Shown here one piece after another: positions 1 through 5,514 of a stretch of 6,400 bases of DNA. Below the pieces are notes generated by a model. It was not told where the DNA came from. It did not search any database and worked only from the letters and a program-made list of their open reading frames with translations. A program made the translations under genes and the position numbers. How positions within the stretch are numbered: the stretch's first letter is position 1; each line of letters opens with the position of its first letter. Source of the DNA: an uncultured bacterium (GTDB lineage: Bacteria > Bacillota_I > Bacilli_A > RF39 > UBA660); NCBI GenBank assembly GCA_905215145.1, contig CAJMOW010000078.1, positions 1-6,400 on the forward strand, read 5' to 3'.

Positions 1-21
1 TAGTAAGCATTAAACTTACTA
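1..21 (-). terminator. Possible weak terminator hairpin after the 560-aa gene
   Basis: TAGTAAG at 1-7 and CTTACTA at 15-21 form a perfect 7-bp inverted repeat around a 7-base loop, 7 bases after the TAA of the last gene. The stem has only two G-C pairs. Whether a U-run follows cannot be seen because the window ends there, so a rho-independent terminator is only a possibility. Confidence 0.35.
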
Positions 22-28
22 ATTGATA

Positions 29-1711
29 TTATTTATTATCCATATTTACTTTATTTTTCTTATTTTTATTTTTCAAATCAGGGTTAATTTTTTTTAATTT
101 GTTTTTCATTAAATAACATCCTGTTGCACTTAAAATTGTTGTTAAAGATAAAAGTATATAAATAATGATATTTATAAAATTGGATTTATATTTAGTTAAC
201 GTATAAACTCCAATATCACCAGATTGTGATTTTACAATAATAATTGATTTATCTTTTCTATTTATTATATTAACTGTACTTTTATCATCTTCAGGAACAG
301 CTTCAATATCACTTCCAGTATAAGTATAATCAAATACTTCTTTGTTAAAATTCTCTTTTAATGAACCTTTTTTTAATGTAATACTTTTTAAATATACATT
401 GTTACTTAAAGATTCTTCAGTCATATTCAATCCTCTTGATACAACAACAGTGTATGTTTTAGTAGAACCATCCTCTGCTGTTACAATTATTTTGTAATTA
501 TTATTTCCTGTGGATAACTTTTCTGCTCCTTCAATTTTTATAGTTGCATATTTAGTATCTTCTACAGTTGCATCAATTTTAATTGAATCGGCTTCATATG
601 GAAGATACACGATATATTTATCTTGTTCCTTTTTAAATGCTGGACTTAATATTCCTTGAGAAACTTTTAAACTTGACAAATTATTATTTTTAGAAAGAAC
701 TTTATTTGGATCTTTACCCCTAGTAGCACGTATTACATATGTATTTGTACCACCATTTTCTGCTGTTACTGTTATATTAATATCCTTTGTTTCCTCTGCA
801 TTTATACTTGTATTAGAAATACTTACTTTTGATTTTGAATCCTCTGCTTTTGCATTTATTTTTAAACTTGAAATACTAAAAGGAACAGATACAGTATAAT
901 TTTTTGTATTTGAATTAAATTTAGGACTTAATTCAGCACCATCAACACTTAAGCTTGATAATTTATTATTGCTACTACGGTTATCTTTTCTATTTACCGT
1001 AATTGTATATGTTTTTTTATCTCCAGATGGAGCTGTTACAATTATACTAAATTTATTATTACCATAACCTAAATTCTTTGTACCAGTACCAGAAACACTA
1101 GCACCTTTATCTTCGGCAGTAGCAGATATTTTTATACTTGTAACATTTGCATCTACAGATATATTATAATTTGTTGTATTTTTATTAAAATTAATACTTC
1201 CATTACTTACAGATAAACTACTTAAATTATTATTTGTACTAGGTGGATTGGTAATGCTAATGGTTTTACTTGAAGATGAAATATTAACATATTTAGCATC
1301 TGCATCAGGTTGTTTACTTCCAGAATAAGATATTGTAGCATTACCAGTTGCTTTTGCTTTAAATGTAAATTTCATTACATTTTGTCTACCTTTTATAGTA
1401 TTAGCTCCAAATCCACCTAATTTGTTACCTGCTAACTCAACAGTAAAAGGTGCTAAAGAAGTTGTTTTAACTAGTTCTAACTTATCAGTAGAATAACTAA
1501 TATTTCCACCAAATGCAGCTAAACCACCATTTGCTCCACTTACGCTATTAACGTATAATACTACATCTATTGTTTTTCCAACATATACACTACTATTTCC
1601 ACTTATTCCTGTTGTTGCAGTTCCATCTGCTTTAGCAGTTAGTACTGGAAACAAAAAAAGAAAGAAGGAAAGAATAAGAAAATTGATTTTTTTATTTAAT
1701 ATATTTTTCAT
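29..1711 (-). CDS. Membrane-anchored cohesin-like / cadherin-like repeat surface protein (560 aa)
   Basis: This is probably a surface receptor that displays a cohesin-like domain on a repeat stalk. Counted from the ATG at 1711, residues 1-28 are a signal peptide (basic start, hydrophobic core, AKA before the likely cut). Residues 29-155 look like a cohesin (GNSSVYVG, GGLAAFGGNISY, LELV, then KFTFKAKATGNATIS). Three cadherin-like beta-sandwich repeats (Cadherin-like_b1 type) follow at about 158-242, 246-333 and 340-427, each with an NNxLSSL start and a TAEDG/TAENG...TYxxxxxR end. A shorter, degenerate repeat lies at 435-510. A transmembrane helix at about 512-535 leads to a 25-residue Lys/Asn-rich basic tail. 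There is no LPxTG motif. An in-frame ATG at 1726 would give 565 aa, but the GGAGG lies inside those extra codons, so 1711 is the better start. The gene follows its upstream neighbour by 5 bases. Function and partner are inferred from domain content. Confidence 0.85.
   Translation of the reverse strand: MKNILNKKINFLILSFFLFLFPVLTAKADGTATTGISGNSSVYVGKTIDVVLYVNSVSGANGGLAAFGGNISYSTDKLELVKTTSLAPFTVELAGNKLGGFGANTIKGRQNVMKFTFKAKATGNATISYSGSKQPDADAKYVNISSSSKTISITNPPSTNNNLSSLSVSNGSINFNKNTTNYNISVDANVTSIKISATAEDKGASVSGTGTKNLGYGNNKFSIIVTAPSGDKKTYTITVNRKDNRSSNNKLSSLSVDGAELSPKFNSNTKNYTVSVPFSISSLKINAKAEDSKSKVSISNTSINAEETKDINITVTAENGGTNTYVIRATRGKDPNKVLSKNNNLSSLKVSQGILSPAFKKEQDKYIVYLPYEADSIKIDATVEDTKYATIKIEGAEKLSTGNNNYKIIVTAEDGSTKTYTVVVSRGLNMTEESLSNNVYLKSITLKKGSLKENFNKEVFDYTYTGSDIEAVPEDDKSTVNIINRKDKSIIIVKSQSGDIGVYTLTKYKSNFINIIIYILLSLTTILSATGCYLMKNKLKKINPDLKNKNKKNKVNMDNK
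1247..1627 (-). other. Cohesin-like domain of the 560-aa protein
   Basis: This region encodes the domain just after the signal peptide. It shares a skeleton with the cohesin-like domain of the upstream gene: GNS(S/T)V-VG near the start, GG....GGN in the middle, L-E-V after it, then a TFKAK..G.....S strand. The central and C-terminal parts differ clearly between the two, so they may differ in specificity. Assignment to the cohesin family (PF00963-like) rests on this pattern and on the dockerin in the same operon. A related non-cohesin beta-sandwich cannot be excluded. Confidence 0.65.
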
Positions 1712-1726
1712 ATTCCTTACCTCCAT
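1712..1726 (-). promoter_or_regulatory. Shine-Dalgarno fused to the upstream stop; decides the 560-aa start
   Basis: On the minus strand the sequence reads ATGGAGGTAAGGAATATG. The GGAGG spans the last codons of the 721-aa gene (Trp-Arg), its TAA stop follows at 1719-1717, and the ATG at 1711 sits 8 bases after GGAGG. The ATG at 1726 has no comparable Shine-Dalgarno before it. This favours the ATG at 1711 and suggests that ribosomes ending the upstream gene restart here. Confidence 0.8.
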
Positions 1727-3882
1727 TCATCATCGATTTGTTCTTTAGTTTCCTCTGAATTTAATTCATTATTTTGATTCATTTCTTCTTTTTGCTTTAG
1801 TTCTTTTTTTGCTTGATTCAAAGCATCTTGTTGCAATAACATCTTTAATTTTGAAGGATCTTTTGTTTTCATCGCTTCATGTATGGCATCAATTACTTCT
1901 CTTTTTGTAACTATTTCATCATATGGATCATACGGAAGATTATCCTCATAATCAGCGTCATACACATTAATTTTTGGCTCTGGTATAGATTTTGGGGTTG
2001 TATCCTTATTATCTATATCACTATTTTGATTGTAATCACCATGGATTACATCATCATCTGAATTTTTAGAGCCAAAGTTAAATTCTGGTTTAACTTCTAT
2101 AACTGGTGCGATTTTTGATTCTTGTTCTTTCTTTTTACGAGATAAAACTATTATTAGAATTATTAATAGTAATATTAAACTTAATAATCCTAACATAAAT
2201 CCAAATTGTAGTGGAGTTAATCCAAACAATGTTGAATTAGAAGTTGCTGTTTTAGAAGCTTCTTTTACGACATCAATTGTATAATATTTAACAAAACCTT
2301 CTTTATCTGTAACTTTAATCAATACTGTATTGTGTCCTTCTTTTAAGTTTTCGTTTCCTATTATTTCTACTTTGCTATCACTGTTACTTGGTGTTGCTTT
2401 AATATCTATTTTATTTGTTTTTGAATCAACATTTGTAGTATATTCTAAAGTATTTGAATCAAATTTAGGATTTATTGAAGCACCATCTATTTCAATACCT
2501 TTTAAATCTGTTTCACTTGTTACAGTACTACGTGTTACATTTAATGAATAAATTCTTACACTACCATCTTCGGCTGTTACTTTAATTTCAACTACATTTA
2601 CTTTTCCAACTTTAAAATCTTCATTTCCTGTTATTTCTACTTTTGATTTTGTATTATTTAAAATAGCTTTAATATCTAATTTTTCTACTTCATTTGGTAC
2701 AGTTATATTATAATTATTTATATTTTTATCAAATTCTTGATCAGATTCATATGGTGAATTAATTATTAGTTTTTTTAAATAATTATCACTAGATTTAGTA
2801 GCTACAACTGTACTACTACTAGATACTTCTCTTTCTACATTTACAATATATGTATTAACACTACCATCCTCAGCAGTTACACGAATTGTAATTGTGTTAT
2901 TTCCTTCTTTCCAATTTTTATTTCCAGAAATTGAAACAGTAGCATTTTTATCATTAGCAATAGCTGTTACATTTAGTGCTGTAATATTGTTTTTTACTTT
3001 CATTGAATAAGTTGTTACATTTTTTGAAAATGTAGGAGTTAGTGTATATCCACTTACATCCAATTTTTTTAATGTTGCATCACTACTTTTTTCAACCGTA
3101 GATTTATTTTCTTTTTCTATTTTAACTGTATAAGTTTTAACTGTTCCATCTTCTGCTGTTACTTTTATAGTAGCAGTTGTTGTATTCCCAGTTAAACTTA
3201 TATTACCAAGCCCACTTACTTTAGCATTACTATTATTTACACTACCATCTAATTTTACAGTACTTACATCATTTGGTACCTTTATAGTATAACTAGTAGT
3301 ATTTGGATTAAATGATGGGCTTAATGTATAACCACTTGCTGATAAACTTTTTAATGTTGCATCACTACTTTTAGTATTACCTGGATCTACAATTGTACTA
3401 GAATCATTTATAGTTATTGTTTTTGGAACAACTGTTGTTGAAAGTTTTGATGAAACATCGCTAAGTTTTGCATTAGTAAGACTTACCTGCGTTGTTCCTT
3501 TTTTCTTTGCCTTAAATGTTATAGTAAGCACTTGTGTTTTCGAAGTTATTCCATTTGATAATGTAGTATCTAAGCCGGCTATAATGTAATTTGCATTTGT
3601 GTTAATTTGAAATGCATATGGAGTTTGAATGCCTGTTGCAGATACATATTCTAAATAATTTGAATCAAATGTTAAATTACCACCTACACTTACTATTCCA
3701 CCATCTATATTACTACCTCCTGTAACATACATTTTTATAGTAATATTGCTACCAACACTTACTGTTGAATTTCCATCGAATCCAACAGTAGCTGTTGCAG
3801 CTTTTGCGATTGACGTATAAAAGAATGTTGAAAGACTGATAATTAACGTCATTAATATTTTTGTACTTTTTTTATTTTTCAT
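1717..3882 (-). CDS. Membrane-anchored cohesin-like / cadherin-like repeat protein with long cytoplasmic tail (721 aa)
   Basis: This is a probable surface receptor or scaffold. Residues 1-28 form a signal peptide ending in AKA. Residues 30-159 resemble a cohesin (GNSTVSVGSNITIKMYV, GGIVSVGGNLTF, YLEYVSATG, LTITFKAKKKGTTQVSL). Four cadherin-like beta-sandwich repeats follow at about 172-256, 266-351, 363-451 and 456-541. Each begins (S)SDxxLKxL or a variant and ends with an extended TAEDG...YxxxVxR strand. A transmembrane helix spans about 559-581, followed by the stop-transfer motif SRKKK. The remaining 140 residues are acidic, with a low-complexity part and then a Lys/Glu/Gln-rich helix-forming end, and should face the cytoplasm. 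The start is the ATG at 3882, preceded by AGGAGG with 6 bases between. The gene lies 10 bases after the dockerin gene and 5 bases before the second cohesin-like gene. Cohesin assignment is from pattern; dockerin binding is inferred. Confidence 0.88.
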   Translation of the reverse strand: MKNKKSTKILMTLIISLSTFFYTSIAKAATATVGFDGNSTVSVGSNITIKMYVTGGSNIDGGIVSVGGNLTFDSNYLEYVSATGIQTPYAFQINTNANYIIAGLDTTLSNGITSKTQVLTITFKAKKKGTTQVSLTNAKLSDVSSKLSTTVVPKTITINDSSTIVDPGNTKSSDATLKSLSASGYTLSPSFNPNTTSYTIKVPNDVSTVKLDGSVNNSNAKVSGLGNISLTGNTTTATIKVTAEDGTVKTYTVKIEKENKSTVEKSSDATLKKLDVSGYTLTPTFSKNVTTYSMKVKNNITALNVTAIANDKNATVSISGNKNWKEGNNTITIRVTAEDGSVNTYIVNVEREVSSSSTVVATKSSDNYLKKLIINSPYESDQEFDKNINNYNITVPNEVEKLDIKAILNNTKSKVEITGNEDFKVGKVNVVEIKVTAEDGSVRIYSLNVTRSTVTSETDLKGIEIDGASINPKFDSNTLEYTTNVDSKTNKIDIKATPSNSDSKVEIIGNENLKEGHNTVLIKVTDKEGFVKYYTIDVVKEASKTATSNSTLFGLTPLQFGFMLGLLSLILLLIILIIVLSRKKKEQESKIAPVIEVKPEFNFGSKNSDDDVIHGDYNQNSDIDNKDTTPKSIPEPKINVYDADYEDNLPYDPYDEIVTKREVIDAIHEAMKTKDPSKLKMLLQQDALNQAKKELKQKEEMNQNNELNSEETKEQIDDEWR
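1720..2208 (-). other. Transmembrane helix and acidic cytoplasmic tail of the 721-aa protein
   Basis: Bases 2140-2208 encode a Leu/Ile-rich helix of about 23 residues, followed at once by SRKKK, so the rest should be intracellular. The 140-residue tail is rich in Asp, Glu, Asn and Lys. It has a YDADYEDNLPYDPYDE stretch and then a region likely to be helical (EVIDAIHEAMK, KLKMLLQQDALNQAKKELKQKEE) before the end EEWR-like DDEWR. No known signalling domain was recognised. Confidence 0.7.
3066..3372 (-). repeat. In-phase 25-bp exact direct repeat (3066-3090 and 3348-3372)
   Basis: The two copies are identical over 25 bases and lie 282 bp apart, which is exactly 94 codons. Both encode the start of a cadherin-like repeat (KSSDATLK) in the 721-aa protein. 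They mark repeats 1 and 2 as a recent duplication. Recombination between the copies would remove or add one repeat without changing frame. Confidence 0.85.
3406..3795 (-). other. Cohesin-like domain of the 721-aa protein
   Basis: This is the first module after the signal peptide. It has the usual cohesin flow: a short strand ending GNSTVSVG, a long strand (ITIKMYV), a GG....GGNLTFD segment, LEYVSATG, a central NANYIIAGLD strand, and the closing ITFKAKKKGTTQVSL then SDVS and TITIN. The length of about 130 residues fits the family. It is the natural candidate receptor for the dockerin encoded immediately upstream, though binding is inference. Confidence 0.7.
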
Positions 3883-3895
3883 TCTTTACCTCCTA
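3883..3895 (-). promoter_or_regulatory. Shine-Dalgarno overlapping the dockerin gene stop codon
   Basis: On the minus strand the sequence is TAGGAGGTAAAGAATG. The TAG stop of the dockerin gene (3895-3893) shares two bases with AGGAGG (3894-3889), and the ATG of the 721-aa gene begins 6 bases later. The tight overlap supports one transcript and coupled translation. Confidence 0.85.
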
Positions 3896-5410
3896 GTGTA
3901 ATGATATTCTTCCTAAATAATGATTTAAAATCATTACTGAGTCAAATAAATCTATTTCTGTATCATCGTTTACATATGCTGCTTCTTTATATGCACCATC
4001 TAATAATGTACGAACTAAATAATGATTTAAGATTTTTACTGCATCAAATAAGTCTATTTCACCATCACCAGATGTATCACCTTTAATTACAATATATTTT
4101 CTATCTTTTTCTTCATTATCTATTATTAATTTAACTATCATTCCTGTAGCTAAGGTATCATTGTCATTTATTTTTCTTGTTTCATCAGAGGACCAAATCT
4201 CAAGATATTTATTTTCATTATCTAATTGATTTTTTAAGTCTAATCCAGTTATTCCAAGTTTAACAGTTTTTATATAACCATTAGCTATTTTATGACCAAA
4301 AACATTTGATGTTATTGTACTTGCAGGATCTGCTTCTTTTATGATAGTTACTTTATATGTTAGTACAGTACCATTTTGAGCTGTATTTAAAATTATTAAT
4401 TCAGTTGTACCAGCATCAAGTGGAGAAATAGTTATTGTATGTGGAGATGTATATGTCACTCCATTTATTTTCATGATAGCTGTACTATCTGCAGTCATTG
4501 CAGTTACATCTATTGAAGAAACTGTTCTATCAACATTTACAGTATAAGCAAAAGTATTTTTGTTGAATGATAAATTTCCTTTACTTACTATTATGTTACT
4601 TAAATATGCATTTGTTGAAGCTGTTTTTGTATAAGTTATTTTATAATTTTTTACTGTTTTTCCATCTTCTGCTGTTACTTGAACAACTATAGCTGATGTA
4701 CCCTCTATTTTTGGAATTGTTACAACATTGCTATCTTGTTTAATTCCATTTACTAAATAACTTATTTTTGATGTTCCCATATTAGCTGTTGCATTTACTG
4801 TAAGTTTATCTGTTTCAAATGGAATTTGTCCAATTGAATATTCTTCTTGATTCATTGTAAATTCCTTATCAAATTCATAACCATCTACACTTAATGAACT
4901 TAAATATGCATCATTTGAAGCTTGTTTATCTAATCTTTTAATTACTAAATTATAAGTTCTTGTTGTTGCGTTTTGAGCAGTTACTAATATACTAATTGAA
5001 TTATTTCCTATATTTAAATCTGAAATAGTAACTGTTTTTGGAGTAAATGATGTAGCTCCGTTAACTGTTATTGTTGCGTTTTTATCTTCAGTTTCTAAAG
5101 TTAAGTCAACACTAGTAATTTCATTGTCAACAGTAATGTTATAATTTGGATTTGTTTTTATAAAGTCAATTGTACCAACTGATGAAACTAGTTTACTTAA
5201 ATATGAGTTATCAGAAGCTACAATGTTATAACTAATATTATAAGTTTGTATTGTAACTTTATCATTGGCTAGAACTTTAACTGAAATAGTTTTTGGGCCT
5301 AGAATTTCAGGTATATTAACTATATTACTTTCTTGTTTTACACCATCTACGTAATATTCAATAGTAGACAATGCGTTATTAGGTGTTGCATTAATTCTTA
5401 GTTGTGTTGT
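3893..5410 (-). CDS. Dockerin-bearing cadherin-like repeat protein, 3' part after a frameshift
   Basis: This is the C-terminal part of a large secreted protein whose upstream part is the reading frame ending at 5398. The frame is open from 5410 (reading TTQLRINATPNN). A TGA at 5413-5411 closes it upstream. A TTG at 5371 could be called a start, but it has no Shine-Dalgarno and falls inside a domain, so independent translation is unlikely. In order it encodes the rest of repeat 4 (to 5216), cadherin-like repeats 5 (4922-5215), 6 (4619-4921) and 7 (4325-4618), a pre-dockerin module (4082-4324) and a type I dockerin (3896-4081). No transmembrane helix or sortase signal is present, so the product would be released unless held by a cohesin. 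The next gene, which encodes a cohesin-like domain, starts 10 bases downstream. Confidence 0.8.
   Translation of the reverse strand, partial: TTQLRINATPNNALSTIEYYVDGVKQESNIVNIPEILGPKTISVKVLANDKVTIQTYNISYNIVASDNSYLSKLVSSVGTIDFIKTNPNYNITVDNEITSVDLTLETEDKNATITVNGATSFTPKTVTISDLNIGNNSISILVTAQNATTRTYNLVIKRLDKQASNDAYLSSLSVDGYEFDKEFTMNQEEYSIGQIPFETDKLTVNATANMGTSKISYLVNGIKQDSNVVTIPKIEGTSAIVVQVTAEDGKTVKNYKITYTKTASTNAYLSNIIVSKGNLSFNKNTFAYTVNVDRTVSSIDVTAMTADSTAIMKINGVTYTSPHTITISPLDAGTTELIILNTAQNGTVLTYKVTIIKEADPASTITSNVFGHKIANGYIKTVKLGITGLDLKNQLDNENKYLEIWSSDETRKINDNDTLATGMIVKLIIDNEEKDRKYIVIKGDTSGDGEIDLFDAVKILNHYLVRTLLDGAYKEAAYVNDDTEIDLFDSVMILNHYLGRISLH
3896..4081 (-). other. Type I dockerin with one degenerate calcium loop
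   Basis: The last 62 residues hold two F-hand repeats. Loop 1 is DTSGDGEIDLFD, with calcium-type residues at positions 1, 3, 5, 9 and 12. Its helix is AVKILNHYL. Loop 2 is YVNDDTEIDLFD, with helix SVMILNHYL. The helices and the LFD recognition positions are almost identical in both halves, as expected for a symmetric dockerin. Loop 2 has Tyr where Asp is expected at position 1 and Thr instead of Gly at position 6, so its calcium binding may be weak. Dockerins bind cohesins outside the cell. Confidence 0.88.
4082..4324 (-). other. Pre-dockerin (X-module-like) domain
   Basis: About 81 residues lie between the last cadherin-like repeat and the dockerin. Visible features are IKTVKLGITGLDLKNQL, a short EIWSSDETR segment, an NDNDTLATGMIVKLIID segment and a closing KYIVIKGD strand that runs straight into the first dockerin loop. 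The position and size recall the X modules that precede and stabilise some dockerins. The family was not identified with certainty. Confidence 0.5.
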
Positions 5411-5514
5411 TCATAAGGTAAATCTCCTATTGAGTAATTAAGTGTTGTTGAATAGAATGTTTTATCCAAAGGATATCCACTAACATTTAAATCACTTAAC
5501 GTTGCATCATTACT
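4325..5514 (-). repeat. Tandem two-domain (dimeric) repeat units in the dockerin protein
   Basis: Repeats 4 and 6 resemble each other more than their neighbours: (D/N)G(V/I)KQ(E/D)SN(I/V)V-IP-I, with YSIG..P(Y/F)ET in both, and about half of all residues identical by eye. Repeats 5 and 7 likewise share an NG insertion followed by a TxTIS-L--G segment. The pairs 4-5 (4922-5514) and 6-7 (4325-4921) are of nearly equal length. The array therefore grew by copying a two-domain unit. Confidence 0.7.

Noticed and set aside
29..180. Lipoprotein or sortase anchoring of the 560-aa protein (ATGC near the C-terminus)
   Set aside because: The Cys lies inside the C-terminal transmembrane helix, not after an N-terminal signal peptide, and there is no LPxTG. 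A plain single-pass anchor is the simplest reading.
1879..2061. Plus-strand open frame of 60 codons
   Set aside because: It lies wholly inside the 721-aa gene on the opposite strand, has low-complexity Ile/Tyr-rich content and no Shine-Dalgarno; it is a shadow of AT-rich coding DNA.
2330..2551. Plus-strand open frame of 73 codons with a hydrophobic stretch
   Set aside because: It is antisense to well-supported cadherin-like repeats, with no ribosome-binding site or family resemblance.
3901..4086. Plus-strand open frame of 61 codons
   Set aside because: It is antisense to the dockerin; its internal repetition merely mirrors the two dockerin halves.
5369..5371. TTG start giving an independent 492-aa dockerin protein
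   Set aside because: It has no Shine-Dalgarno, falls in the middle of a cadherin-like repeat, and the frame with homologous residues extends upstream of it to 5410.
5405..5413. Programmed -1 frameshifting or TGA read as Trp at the broken join
   Set aside because: There is no slippery heptamer at the join. Reading through the TGA at 5413-5411 would continue into a frame without repeat homology, while TGG is used for Trp in the clear domains.
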